Positions 22,874-32,635 of a stretch of DNA of 64,000 bases are shown one piece after another. The translations under genes and the position numbers were made by a program. The first letter of the stretch is position 1. Each line of letters begins with the position of its first letter. A model generated the notes under the pieces. It had not been told where the DNA came from, ran no database searches, and saw only the letters and a program-made list of their open reading frames with translations. Source of the DNA: Aequorivita sp. UBA3180 (GTDB lineage Bacteria > Bacteroidota > Bacteroidia > Flavobacteriales > Flavobacteriaceae); the NCBI GenBank assembly GCA_002364215.1, contig DEXQ01000007.1:263260-327259 (forward strand). Direction: 5' to 3'.

Positions 22874-23854
22874 ATGAAGACATTACAATTCAGAGAGGCA
22901 ATAGCCGAGGCGATGAGCGAAGAAATGCGTCGCGACGAATCTATATATTTAATGGGCGAAGAAGTTGCCGAGTATAACGGGGCTTATAAAGCCAGTAAGG
23001 GAATGCTCGACGAGTTTGGCGCAAAACGGGTTATTGATACTCCAATTTCCGAAATGGGGTTTTCAGGTATTGCCGTGGGCTCTGCCATGAACGGCAATAG
23101 GCCAATTGTAGAGTTTATGACCTTCAACTTTTCTTTGGTTGCCATTGATCAAATAATTAACAATGCTGCCAAAATGCGCCAAATGAGCGGTGGGCAGTTT
23201 AATATCCCTATCGTTTTCCGTGGGCCAACAGCTTCCGCCGGTCAACTTGCGGCAACACATAGTCAGGCTTTTGAAAGCTGGTACGCAAACTGTCCGGGGC
23301 TGAAAGTAGTAGTGCCAAGTAATCCAGCTGATGCAAAAGGATTGTTGAAAAGCGCCATCCGCGATGACGATCCAGTTATTTTTATGGAAAGCGAGCAAAT
23401 GTATGGCGATAAGGATGAAGTGCCCGAAGGAGAATATTTAATTCCGCTTGGGGTTGCCGATATTAAAAGAAAAGGAAATGATGTAACCGTTGTTTCTTTC
23501 GGAAAAATTATAAAAGAAGCATATAAAGCTGCTGAAGCCCTTGCTGAAGAAGGTATTGAGTGTGAAATAATTGATTTAAGAACCATCCGTCCTTTGGATT
23601 ATGAAGCCATTTTTGAATCAGTCAAAAAAACCAACCGTTTGGTAATTTTGGAAGAAGCTTGGCCTTTCGGAAACGTTTCAACTGAAATAACTTACCAGGT
23701 TCAAAACCGAATTTTTGATTATTTGGACGCTCCTATCGTAAAAATTAATACTGCCGATACACCCGCGCCGTTTTCTCCTAATTTATTGGAAGAATGGCTG
23801 CCTAACAGTGAAGATGTTGTTAAGGCTGTAAAGAAAGTTCTTTATAGAGACTAA
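22874..23854 (+). CDS. pdhB: Pyruvate dehydrogenase E1 component, beta subunit
   Basis: 326 residues. With E1-alpha it forms the thiamin-diphosphate enzyme that decarboxylates pyruvate. Visible are MGEEVAEYNGAYKASKGM, the ThDP-activating Glu in DTPISEMGF, FRGPTASAGQLAATHSQ and the transketolase-C region GKIIKEAYKAAEALAEEGIECEIIDLRTIRPLD read in pieces. No E1-alpha neighbour is present, which is normal in flavobacteria where the subunits are encoded apart. The DUF5686 gene follows after 36 bases on the same strand. Confidence 0.94.
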   Translation: MKTLQFREAIAEAMSEEMRRDESIYLMGEEVAEYNGAYKASKGMLDEFGAKRVIDTPISEMGFSGIAVGSAMNGNRPIVEFMTFNFSLVAIDQIINNAAKMRQMSGGQFNIPIVFRGPTASAGQLAATHSQAFESWYANCPGLKVVVPSNPADAKGLLKSAIRDDDPVIFMESEQMYGDKDEVPEGEYLIPLGVADIKRKGNDVTVVSFGKIIKEAYKAAEALAEEGIECEIIDLRTIRPLDYEAIFESVKKTNRLVILEEAWPFGNVSTEITYQVQNRIFDYLDAPIVKINTADTPAPFSPNLLEEWLPNSEDVVKAVKKVLYRD

Positions 23855-23890
23855 CTTTATATTCCCTAAAAATATCAGTCCCATAAATTT

Positions 23891-26383
23891 ATGAAGTACC
23901 TTTTTTTGTCTTTTTTTATTGTTATTGGGGCTTCGGTTTTTGCCCAAACCAAAGTTAGCGGTGTTATTAAAGATGCTACTGATTATCCGGTTGCCTTTGC
24001 CAACGTAATTTTTAAGGATTCACAGGAAGGAACTATCTCTGACGAAAACGGGCGGTTTTATTTGGAAAGCGATAAAACTTACAGGTCAGTTATATTTTCA
24101 TTTATTGGCTACGCAACTAAAGAAGTTGAGCTTACTTCGCGAAGCACTTACAATATGGAAGTGGTTATGGAAGAGAGTGCCGATGCACTGGATGAAGTGG
24201 TTGTTTACAGCGGAAAAACTTCAAAAAAGAACAATCCAGCTATTGATATACTTCGGAAAATTTGGGAAAACCGAAGGGATAATGGCGTTAAAAAATTTAA
24301 ACAGTACCAATACGATAAATACGAAAAACTTGAGTTTGACCTTAATACTATAGACAGCGCGCTTATAAAAAGTAGAATTTTTAAAGGAATGGAGTTTGTT
24401 TTTGAGCAGACCGACACTTCAAATATTACCGGAAATACCTACCTGCCAATTTTTATAAACGAAGCAGCTTCAAAGGTATATGGCGACAATCTGCTGAATG
24501 AAGAAAAAGAAATATTACAGGGAAACAAAAACTCTGGTTTTGAAAACAACCAAACCCTCATTGCTTTTGTAAAAGATCTTTACAGCGAATATGATGTTTA
24601 CGACAATTATTTGAAGTTTTTTGATAAAGCATTTACCAGTCCACTATCCCGAACTGGTATAGACGTTTACAACTATGTGCTTCGCGACAGCGCCTATCGT
24701 GACAATAAATGGTGTTATAATATTGTATACTACCCTCGACGAAAGAATGAGCTTACCTTTAAGGGTGATTTTTGGGTAAATGATACTACTTGGGCTATTA
24801 AGGAAATAAATCTGCAAGCTTCAAAAAGTGCCAACTTAAACTGGGTGCGCGATGTGTATATAGAACAGGAATTTGACGTATTGAACGATTCTATCTTTTT
24901 GATTACACGAGATTACTTTATGAGTGACTTCAGCTTTCAAAAAAAGGAAACTGCGAAAGGAGTTTACGGAAAGCGCACTACCCTATATGATAATTACTCC
25001 TTCAATCTTCCTAAAGGGAAAAAGTTTTACAGCGATCAGGTGGATCCGTACCAATATGAAGTGTACAATAGACCGGATGAGTTTTGGGAAAAGAACCGAA
25101 TGGAAAAGCTGAGTAAGGATGAAAAGGGAGTTTATAAAATGCTTGATACATTAAAGACAGTTCGGCGTTTTAAAGCGCTTTATAATGTGGGCGCAACTTT
25201 GGCCAGTGGTTATTACGAGGTTAACAATTTTGACGTGGGTCCGGTATTTTCAATTTTCGGCTTCAATGAAGCAGAAGGTTTGCGTATTCGTTTAGGAGGA
25301 AGGACCTATTTTAGTCAAAATGATCCTTGGCGACTGGAAGGTTTTGGAGCTTATGGGTTTAAAGATGAACGTTTCAAATATGGTATATCGGGTAAATGGT
25401 TGTTGGACAGAAAATCAAGACTTACTGTTTTTGGCGGTAACCGTCGCGATGTGGAACAAACGGGTGCCAGTCTTACCAATAGCAATGATGTTCTGGGGCG
25501 AAGCTTAGCTTCTTCTTCATTGCTCTCTGTGGGAGCTAATGATAGGCTGTCACGAATAAATCTCAGCACAATAGGTTTTGATATTGAACCTTGGAAAAAC
25601 TTTATTTTAAGACTCACGGGCTCTTACCGAACCCTAAAATCTGCTACCGATACTTTCAGTATCGATTATAAAGTAATGGAAGACGGTGTTTTCACGGGAG
25701 AAGTGAAAAGCGAATTGAAACAGGCCGAAATACAATTAGGCTTTTTATACGCCCCTGGGAGGAAGACCTCTGGTTATGGGGTGGAACGTACTGTTATCAA
25801 TGATGGGGACTTTCCGTCGTTTTATGCAGGGTACAGTTATGGTTTAAAGGGCGTAATGGGTGGTGATTTTGAATATAAAAAGGTGCAGGCGCTTTATACA
25901 CAGCCTTGGAACATTGGGGGGTTGGGACGTTTGCTCTCAACAGTTGAGGTCGGTACTACCATAGGAGCCGTACCACTAAGCTTGTTGAATCCTATCCCGG
26001 GAAACCAAACTTATTTTAGCCTTTATAACAGTTTTACACAGTTGGATTATTATGAATTTGTGAGTGACACATACACATCGCTTCATCTACAGCACAATTT
26101 TGGGGGTAGAATATTCTCAAGAATTCCATTGCTTAGGAAGCTAGACCTCCGTGAAGTAGTTGGCTTCAGGGCTGTGTATGGAACCATATCACAGGAGAAT
26201 ATAGACTTGAATGCTTCAAATATAGTGTACCAAGCCCCAGAGGATATTTATTGGGAATGGAGTGTGGGCGTGGGTAATATCTTCCGGGTTTTTAGATTGG
26301 ACTTCAATTTCCGGGGGAATTATCTTGACAATCCTGGTGCCCGAGAATTTGGCATTACTGGAGTTTTTGGGTTTTCTTTTTAA
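23891..26383 (+). CDS. DUF5686 outer-membrane protein with carboxypeptidase-like regulatory domain
   Basis: 830 residues. Signal peptide (ASVFAQ), then a carboxypeptidase-D regulatory-like beta-sandwich (KVSGVIKDATDYPVAFANV, GTISDENGRFYL, about 20-105) with the usual DEVVVYSGK junction, a DUF5686 region (NPAIDILRKIWENR, KFKQYQYDKYEKL) and a C-terminal beta-barrel ending in the aromatic GVFGFSF. Bacteroidetes outer-membrane proteins of this type lack a TonB plug; the role is unknown, perhaps export or surface assembly. The barrel end with terminal Phe is the BAM recognition signal. Downstream of pdhB; a bidirectional terminator lies 200 bases beyond. Confidence 0.86.
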   Translation: MKYLFLSFFIVIGASVFAQTKVSGVIKDATDYPVAFANVIFKDSQEGTISDENGRFYLESDKTYRSVIFSFIGYATKEVELTSRSTYNMEVVMEESADALDEVVVYSGKTSKKNNPAIDILRKIWENRRDNGVKKFKQYQYDKYEKLEFDLNTIDSALIKSRIFKGMEFVFEQTDTSNITGNTYLPIFINEAASKVYGDNLLNEEKEILQGNKNSGFENNQTLIAFVKDLYSEYDVYDNYLKFFDKAFTSPLSRTGIDVYNYVLRDSAYRDNKWCYNIVYYPRRKNELTFKGDFWVNDTTWAIKEINLQASKSANLNWVRDVYIEQEFDVLNDSIFLITRDYFMSDFSFQKKETAKGVYGKRTTLYDNYSFNLPKGKKFYSDQVDPYQYEVYNRPDEFWEKNRMEKLSKDEKGVYKMLDTLKTVRRFKALYNVGATLASGYYEVNNFDVGPVFSIFGFNEAEGLRIRLGGRTYFSQNDPWRLEGFGAYGFKDERFKYGISGKWLLDRKSRLTVFGGNRRDVEQTGASLTNSNDVLGRSLASSSLLSVGANDRLSRINLSTIGFDIEPWKNFILRLTGSYRTLKSATDTFSIDYKVMEDGVFTGEVKSELKQAEIQLGFLYAPGRKTSGYGVERTVINDGDFPSFYAGYSYGLKGVMGGDFEYKKVQALYTQPWNIGGLGRLLSTVEVGTTIGAVPLSLLNPIPGNQTYFSLYNSFTQLDYYEFVSDTYTSLHLQHNFGGRIFSRIPLLRKLDLREVVGFRAVYGTISQENIDLNASNIVYQAPEDIYWEWSVGVGNIFRVFRLDFNFRGNYLDNPGAREFGITGVFGFSF

Positions 26384-26460
26384 TTCTTCGCTGTTAAGTT
26401 TATTTTCTATTATTCTTTACAGTGGTTCTTTTCCTTTATTTATAATATTTAGATTGATGT

Positions 26461-26550
26461 TTTATAGATATACTATGCTATAAACATACTATAAACACGC
26501 TATATACACACTATAAATACGTTATATATACGCTGTAATATACTATAATT
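26461..26550. repeat. Degenerate A/T-rich tandem repeat
   Basis: Seven or eight imperfect units of 11-14 bp built on CTATAAAcac / GTTATATAtac follow the DUF5686 gene. No reading frame. It lies before the bidirectional terminator, inside the DUF5686 3' UTR. Confidence 0.6.
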
Positions 26551-26582
26551 TTGTTTCTGAAATCAGTTCAATTATTAGATAA

Positions 26583-26608
26583 AAAAGACCGCTCTTACGC
26601 GGTCTTTT
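26583..26608. terminator. Bidirectional terminator between DUF5686 and the choice-of-anchor B gene
   Basis: A 10-bp stem AAAAGACCGC / GCGGTCTTTT with loop TCTTAC and A and T runs on both sides, between convergent genes. Confidence 0.85.
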
Positions 26609-26646
26609 CTAGGTTAAGTGAATAATTGATTGTGGGGATTTATTGT

Positions 26647-29600
26647 TTATTGTTTGACAATTTGTTTTGTTACTTCTCCTATTTCTGTACTTATCTTAAC
26701 AAAATAGATTGCATTTTGAAGATTGCTTAAGTCTATTTGGTAATGGGTAGTTGTGGATAGGTCTATATTTCGGAGGATTCTTCCACTTATATCATATATC
26801 TCAACAGTGTTGACCTTGGCTTCAGGAGATACAACATTTAAAATATTGTTAGTGGGATTTGGATATACCGATACGTTGGCAAGACCTGCGCCTTCGTCGC
26901 CCAAAATTTCGTTGCTTTTAAATTGGATGGTAAATCGACGGTCGTATGTGCCTTTTCCTACTTTAAAAGTATAGTCATCCTGAGATAAATTGGTACGCAT
27001 GTTAAGTTCATTGTCTATTAAAAATATAGAAGCGTTTTCTAAGCTAGCTCCCTGAAAATCTTTTACAGAAATAGTGTACTCAAGGTTTTCGTCTAAAAGA
27101 GAAGAGAAGCCCATAAGTATTTTAGCGCCATCCTCAAAAGTTTCGCGACTTTGAATGCCCAATTCTTCTGAACCATCTTCTAAGTGGGTATAGAGTGACA
27201 ATACCGTAGCCAATCTTCTACTATCATACCCAGCGTCAATACCACTTGTGGCATAGGGTGAAAAGGCTATAAGTGTATTATTGCGCATATTGTATTGTTC
27301 GTTTTCAACACTGATCCATACACGGTCTATACCGTCCTGTGACGGCCTTGGTGCAGTATTATTGTTATCAATAACCCGCATACTGTTGCTGAAACTTGCT
27401 ATACCTGCCGCAGTTGCTTTTATACCAAAACCTTGTCCTGTAGAAATATATTCACTTGGAGGGGTTTGTGTTGGGTCTGATGGAGCATAGGTTCCGCCCG
27501 AAAGGTTATACATAGAAATATCTTCCATGCTAAAATTCATTGCATAGGCACCCGGAAGGGATGGGCTAGGAGGTGTATTTGGATTCCAAAAATAGACCTC
27601 GTTTACCATTGTGTTTGCATTAATGAAATCTGCGGCACTGATTGCAGAAGGGTACGGATTTGCTAGTACGTTAGGGCTGCTGTTTCTGTTACCGTTATAT
27701 TTTACTGTGAAATTTACTTCGCCTGTGTTCAAAGTGCCTTGTTCGAAGGTCATGTCATAGGTTTTATTTCCGTCATTGCCGTTCAGTTGAGGACGGGAAA
27801 TATAACCTTCTCCTGGATTTATTGTTCCTGAATATAGCACCCAGTTATCCCTATTATCATCGGCAAAGTTTTCGGCAAGAGGAAACTGATCTTCAACATC
27901 TGGATTGGGAACAAAGTTTTCAGTAAGGTGATTTAAGAACATATAAGAATCGGCAAAAACACCATCCCGAGTTTCAACTGTCATGGGGCTTCCTATTACC
28001 AAGAATACGCGGGGGAGCATAAAAGGGGTTGTGTAGTTTACATTAATAGTACCGTTGTTGGTGACCACTGCACTATCGTCAGATTGTACCACGCTACCTT
28101 GATGTTCTACAATTAGATTACCGTTTACGGTAATATCATTTGTGATGTTGATATAATCTTCTGCGGCAACTGTTAGAGTTTTGTTGGCGTCAACTTCACA
28201 AGTACATGCATTAATGCTTCCTTTGGAGGATGTATCGTAGTTGCTACTTATTATCGCATTTGAGCCAGGACCTGGGGCTCCATTACTCCAACTGCTTCCT
28301 GAGTAAATTGTTGTTGGCGCAGCAACAGTAACCACGGCAGTACATGAAGCTTTGTTTGCATAGTCGTCTTCTACGGTTAGGGTTATATTAAATGTTTGTC
28401 CAACATCTTTACAGGTAAATGTTGTTTGCCCTGCAGTTATAGTTCTTTTTGTAATTCCAAAATTATCTGTTGAACCATTATCAATATCGTCCGCTGTAAT
28501 TGTAACACTGCCAGTGTTTTTATCAAGAGTAGCAGTAAAATTATTACAGTTTGCCACGGGTGGGGTATTGTCGTAGAGTGGGTCTTTAATAACAAAAAGC
28601 CCACCATCACCGTTGATATTTTCATTGCCAAAGCCTGTGGCTATTAGATTTCCACTTTCAAAAAATGGATAAACATTCCAAGTGCCGTTAAAGGCGGCAT
28701 TATTGTTGGTAGGGTAGCAATCAAAATAATTTACTTCGGTCATTGTAGGAGATTGATTGTACAAACCATCAACTCGCATTATTCTCATACCTGCGGCATA
28801 ATTTGCCAAATAAAATCTGTTACCTCGCACATAACCATTATGATCAATGGCCGAGGTTGCACCATAGTGTGTATAAACTAATGTCGGGCTGTCAAGGTCT
28901 TCAACATTAAAGACGAGGGTACGTGTATTAAAACCCTTATTTTCTTCATCTACCTCATCACCAGCTATGAAAAATCGTTTATCCTCAGTAAACCAGCCTT
29001 GGTGAGTATAAAATTTATCAGCATAAGTTACTGATGAAATTAGGGTAGGACTATTCTTATTTGTAAAATCTATTATATTTACCTTGTTGTTACCGCTAAA
29101 GGCACCTATCATTATTTCTCTACCTTGGTAATCAGGATCTGGACCATCGTAAATTACCACTTCGGCATCGTGGCAATAGCCTAATGTAGAATATAGTTTT
29201 ACCACAACGGGATCATTAGGTATGCCATCATTATTATTGTCTAATTTTACTACAATCGGTCCCCCACTGTTATAACCTGGTGAACCTAAAATATAGGCAT
29301 AGCCAGAGGCTTCATTAACAACAATATTATGTGCACTTCCCCTTCCACTGGAGCCGGTGCCGTCCCAAAACAAATTACCATCGGTTTGTAATTTTGTAAA
29401 GGTAACCGGAGAACTACCGGTAAGCGTTCGCAATCTTCTCAGATCAAAAATTTGCATCCCGTGATTGCCATTGGCATCACTTACAATAAATGCGTGATCT
29501 TTGTACACTTTTACATCTCGCCATAGGCTGGAGGATACTTGCGTATTTAATCTAGCAAGATATTTTGGATTTGTTGGGTTGCTTATATCTACAAAGGCTG

Positions 29601-29835
29601 TTCCGTTATCTAATGCTACAATGGCATATTCCTTACCGCTCTGAGGATCGGTCCAGCCCCATGAGTCCTGTGCTTCTGCAGCATTCATTGTAGCCGCAGA
29701 TATATAGCTTTGTAAAGTCAAACCGTTGCAAGGGTAACTTTTGCCACCAACTGTAGCAAAACCATTGACACAAGGGGTTTGGGCGGTAGTAACTAATGAG
29801 CAGATTAAAAAAATTAGGAGTAATTTATTTTTCAT
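26647..29835 (-). CDS. Choice-of-anchor B family secreted protein with T9SS type A sorting domain
   Basis: 1062 residues. Signal peptide (VTTAQ), then a choice-of-anchor B domain (about 40-430) built of LVIVD-type blades (AIVALDNGTAFVDISNPTNP, YAYILGSPG, HNIVVNEASG), a HYR/Ig-like domain (about 440-520), a long beta-rich region with Asn/Thr and a C-terminal T9SS domain: NVSVYPNPTNN, VEIYDISGRIL, LQNAIYFVKI, VTKQIVKQ. The tail directs export by the type IX system and attachment at the cell surface. Followed on the same strand (upstream) by three secreted paralogues, so it may belong to a surface structure with them. Binding partner unknown. Confidence 0.88.
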   Translation of the reverse strand: MKNKLLLIFLICSLVTTAQTPCVNGFATVGGKSYPCNGLTLQSYISAATMNAAEAQDSWGWTDPQSGKEYAIVALDNGTAFVDISNPTNPKYLARLNTQVSSSLWRDVKVYKDHAFIVSDANGNHGMQIFDLRRLRTLTGSSPVTFTKLQTDGNLFWDGTGSSGRGSAHNIVVNEASGYAYILGSPGYNSGGPIVVKLDNNNDGIPNDPVVVKLYSTLGYCHDAEVVIYDGPDPDYQGREIMIGAFSGNNKVNIIDFTNKNSPTLISSVTYADKFYTHQGWFTEDKRFFIAGDEVDEENKGFNTRTLVFNVEDLDSPTLVYTHYGATSAIDHNGYVRGNRFYLANYAAGMRIMRVDGLYNQSPTMTEVNYFDCYPTNNNAAFNGTWNVYPFFESGNLIATGFGNENINGDGGLFVIKDPLYDNTPPVANCNNFTATLDKNTGSVTITADDIDNGSTDNFGITKRTITAGQTTFTCKDVGQTFNITLTVEDDYANKASCTAVVTVAAPTTIYSGSSWSNGAPGPGSNAIISSNYDTSSKGSINACTCEVDANKTLTVAAEDYINITNDITVNGNLIVEHQGSVVQSDDSAVVTNNGTINVNYTTPFMLPRVFLVIGSPMTVETRDGVFADSYMFLNHLTENFVPNPDVEDQFPLAENFADDNRDNWVLYSGTINPGEGYISRPQLNGNDGNKTYDMTFEQGTLNTGEVNFTVKYNGNRNSSPNVLANPYPSAISAADFINANTMVNEVYFWNPNTPPSPSLPGAYAMNFSMEDISMYNLSGGTYAPSDPTQTPPSEYISTGQGFGIKATAAGIASFSNSMRVIDNNNTAPRPSQDGIDRVWISVENEQYNMRNNTLIAFSPYATSGIDAGYDSRRLATVLSLYTHLEDGSEELGIQSRETFEDGAKILMGFSSLLDENLEYTISVKDFQGASLENASIFLIDNELNMRTNLSQDDYTFKVGKGTYDRRFTIQFKSNEILGDEGAGLANVSVYPNPTNNILNVVSPEAKVNTVEIYDISGRILRNIDLSTTTHYQIDLSNLQNAIYFVKISTEIGEVTKQIVKQ

Positions 29836-29877
29836 AGTGTATGTTATATTATTATCATTTAAAGAATGAGGCTTTCT

Positions 29878-30693
29878 TTATTCTTTTATATATGTAAATT
29901 CTATAGTGCAAGGCACATCAATACCGACTATGCCATTTGTGCTACTATTATAATCATTCGAATTAGATACTTGAAGATCCATTTGTAGTCTCATAGGATA
30001 TGTTTGTCCTGCTCTAAGATTTACATAAAGGATTAAAGAGGAGTCATGGCGGAAACTGTTAAAATCTTGGCTAGTAGTGTTGTTTCTAATAGAGTAGGAG
30101 TGTGTGTAAATATCATAGTTACTTCCGTCAAAACTAAAACGAAAATATCCTTCTTGGGTTGCCATTCGTACACTTTCTGAGCCACTTGGGTTAAGAACTT
30201 GTCCCGCTCCAAAATTAAAATTAGCCTCAATTCTATAAATGCCTGTATATTTTGCAGTAAAGGAGCTGCCATTACCAAGATTTGGGACGTCCACAAACCC
30301 ACCACTCAAGGAGACATTAAAATTCAATGGATTTTGTTCAAAGAGGGCTGAGTGTTCTATTATAAATTGCGGAATCCATTTGGGGTCTACTGCGGCTCCA
30401 TCCCATACATAAACGCCAGGATAGACGTCATGATCTCCAGTACTGGTAGTATTTGTATTATATACTACTGTGCCAGCAACTAAGTTACCGCCATTTGGAT
30501 TTACAACTGGAGATTGCAAATTAGTCTTTGTTAATGCCACACGGGGATATACCAATCCTTGTTGGTTGCTTTCTAAATCCAACATACCTTCAGGATTGGA
30601 AGTGCCTATGCCAACTTGTGAGCTAGCGATTGCGCTAATAAACAGAAGGACAGTTACGGTATGTTTTGTTAATATTGAATTAATGTTTTGCAT
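29878..30693 (-). CDS. Secreted beta-sandwich-like protein, paralogue 3 of 3
   Basis: 271 residues with a signal peptide (IASSQ). The N-terminal VGIGTSNPEGMLDLESNQQG, the central blocks LVYPRVALTKTNLQSPV, GTVVYNTNTTSTG, VYPGVYVWDG and WIPQF, and the C-terminal VDVPCTIEFTYIKE are shared with the two genes upstream. It resembles the N-terminal part of flavobacterial tail-fibre-like or collagen-like surface proteins followed by a C1q/TNF-like sandwich; that fold is my guess. It lacks a T9SS tail. 22 bases from paralogue 2; 42 bases before the large T9SS gene. Confidence 0.72.
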   Translation of the reverse strand: MQNINSILTKHTVTVLLFISAIASSQVGIGTSNPEGMLDLESNQQGLVYPRVALTKTNLQSPVVNPNGGNLVAGTVVYNTNTTSTGDHDVYPGVYVWDGAAVDPKWIPQFIIEHSALFEQNPLNFNVSLSGGFVDVPNLGNGSSFTAKYTGIYRIEANFNFGAGQVLNPSGSESVRMATQEGYFRFSFDGSNYDIYTHSYSIRNNTTSQDFNSFRHDSSLILYVNLRAGQTYPMRLQMDLQVSNSNDYNSSTNGIVGIDVPCTIEFTYIKE

Positions 30694-30715
30694 AATGAAT
30701 CCTCTTGGTTATTTT

Positions 30716-31528
30716 TTAGTTATCTGCAGTATAATCTTCTACATAAGTAAATTCTATAGAGCAAGGAACATCCTTTCCTACATATCCTCTTCCGTCACCA
30801 GAATTTCCGCCATCCACGAATGCTGGTGAAGGCGATTGTGAAAATGTTAAGTTGAAATAATAATCAGTAGCCGCCACTAAATCGACATAAACAACCAGAT
30901 AGGATTCTTTCCATACACCTTCATAAAATATTGTTGATCCGCTTGAATCGTCATATGTAGAAATAGATTTTACATTTAAATGATAAGTACTCCCATTAAA
31001 AGTGAATTTAAAGGTTCCGTCTTGGAAGGCAGCATTGTCAGCGCCAGTAACTGGAGAATTTACTCTACCTGCACCGAAATTGGCTCTAATTTCAATTCTA
31101 TAAAAGCCATCATATTTAGTCCTGAAAAACTTGTTATCCGAAACTCCAATTCCTAACACATCTTGATCACTTAAATCCGATTCCGTGCGTAAAACTGTGG
31201 CATTTTGAAAATAAATTTCGGACTGCCTTTTACTGAATTGTGGTATCCATTTATTTCCATCCCACATATAGGTGCCGGGATATACGCTTTCAGTTCCCGA
31301 ATTGTTCAAGTTCGTATTATAAACTACGGTTCCTGCAACAATCGATCCTGAATTGGGATTTGATACAGGCCCCTGTAGGTTTGTTGCGGTAAGCGCTACA
31401 ACGGGATAAACAAGTCCAGAGTTTGGGCTATTTATCTCCAAAATTCCATTCGGGGTAGAAGTTCCAATTCCTACTTGTGCTATTGCTGTAAAAGATGATA
31501 GAGCTAAAATATATCTAAGAATTTTCAT
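30716..31528 (-). CDS. Secreted beta-sandwich-like protein, paralogue 2 of 3
   Basis: 270 residues, signal peptide (FTAIAQ) and VGIGTSTPNGILEINS, then LVYPVVALTATNLQGPVSNP, GTVVYNTNLNNSG, YPGTYMWDGNKWIPQF. The second half (about 105-265) is a variable sandwich-like domain with RIEIRANFGAGRV and the C-terminal KDVPCSIEFTYVEDY. The first 100 residues are far more conserved between the copies than the last 160, as expected for tandem duplication with diversification of the binding half. Confidence 0.72.
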   Translation of the reverse strand: MKILRYILALSSFTAIAQVGIGTSTPNGILEINSPNSGLVYPVVALTATNLQGPVSNPNSGSIVAGTVVYNTNLNNSGTESVYPGTYMWDGNKWIPQFSKRQSEIYFQNATVLRTESDLSDQDVLGIGVSDNKFFRTKYDGFYRIEIRANFGAGRVNSPVTGADNAAFQDGTFKFTFNGSTYHLNVKSISTYDDSSGSTIFYEGVWKESYLVVYVDLVAATDYYFNLTFSQSPSPAFVDGGNSGDGRGYVGKDVPCSIEFTYVEDYTADN

Positions 31529-31572
31529 ATTTCTTTATTTAAGTTACTATGCTATAGTAAGTGAAACTATTG

Positions 31573-32391
31573 TTATTCATCTAAATACATAAATTCAACA
31601 GAACAGGGAATATCGAATCCTACGTAACCTGCGCCGCCAGAGAACGAACCTATTGTATCCCCATTGCCATCAAAATTGGGTGCCGGTAATTGGTCAAACT
31701 GGAGTCGAAAATTATAGTTGGTGTTTGCAACAAGGTTTACATAAAGAATTTTTGAATATTGCTCCCATATTAAAAAATAATCTTGACCGCTATTACTGCC
31801 CGACCTAGTACTATAAGCTTTGGCGGGTATAATATAGTCTGTGCCATTAAATGTAAACCTGAAGTTGCCTTCTGAAGTTATTGCCCTAAAATCACTACTT
31901 GCCGTTTTAGGTGATCCAGCTCCATAATTCATACTAACCTCTATTTTATACCTTCCGGAATATTTGGGTTTGAAGTTTTGACTTCCCATACCTCCTAAAT
32001 TCGTATAACTACTCGAGGAAGTCGAACGATATCCCAAAGGAGATTGCTTAATTATTTGGATATCCTTTTTAGTAAATTGATTTATCCATCTGGTCCCGTC
32101 CCATACATAAATACCAGGATATACATCATTACTTCCAGTAGATGTAGAATTAGTGTTATATATTGTAGTACCAATTGGAATATTACCCGACTGGGGATTG
32201 TTGGCTGGTGCCATAATATTTGTAGCTGTAAGAGCCATTCTAGGTAATACCACTCCTTGTGTTGAGCTATGTATATCTAAAATTCCATTGGGGGTAGTAG
32301 TATTGATTCCTACTTGTGCATAGGAAACACTATTAGCCAAGAAAAGAGCGGTCGCAAAAGCTGACCACATTGTAGGTAGTTTTATTTTCAT
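31573..32391 (-). CDS. Secreted beta-sandwich-like protein, paralogue 1 of 3
   Basis: 272 residues from the ATG at 32391; the longer frame to 32523 has no signal peptide until that Met, whereas MKIKLPTMWSAFATALFLANSVSYAQ (read to Ala-Gln) is a clean one. VGINTTTPNGILDIHSS, LPRMALTATNIMAPANNP, TTIYNTNSTSTGS, YPGIYVWDGTRWINQF and the end FDIPCSVEFMYLDE match the family. First gene of the presumed operon of three paralogues plus the T9SS protein. The C-terminal Cys in P-C-[TS]-[IV]-E-F is the only conserved Cys. Confidence 0.72.
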   Translation of the reverse strand: MKIKLPTMWSAFATALFLANSVSYAQVGINTTTPNGILDIHSSTQGVVLPRMALTATNIMAPANNPQSGNIPIGTTIYNTNSTSTGSNDVYPGIYVWDGTRWINQFTKKDIQIIKQSPLGYRSTSSSSYTNLGGMGSQNFKPKYSGRYKIEVSMNYGAGSPKTASSDFRAITSEGNFRFTFNGTDYIIPAKAYSTRSGSNSGQDYFLIWEQYSKILYVNLVANTNYNFRLQFDQLPAPNFDGNGDTIGSFSGGAGYVGFDIPCSVEFMYLDE

Positions 32392-32622
32392 AATTTGGGG
32401 TTGTTGAAAATATTGGTACAATAATATGATAAAATTTCGATAAAGTGCAAATTTTTCGGATAAAATGTTTGTTTTTGTTTTCTGTAAATTGCTATTTATC
32501 AGTTGTTTCCTACATTTTTTCACATTTATTTAAGTTTTTTCTGACATTGGTTTGCTTTTTTAATTTTTTTGGACTACTGTCCCTGTGAGGCCTTTCTGGC
32601 TTTTATATGGTATAAGTCTTAT

Positions 32623-32630
32623 TATCTTTG
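32623..32630 (+). promoter_or_regulatory. -7 element of the PLP deaminase-glucosaminidase operon
   Basis: TATCTTTG fits TAnnTTTG and ends 5 bases before the ATG at 32636, so the transcript may be leaderless. No convincing -33 box. Confidence 0.45.
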
Positions 32631-32635
32631 TAGGA

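Noticed and set aside
22874..23854. Isolated pdhB as a sign of a broken operon
   Set aside because: In flavobacteria the E1 subunits are commonly encoded apart; the gene is intact.
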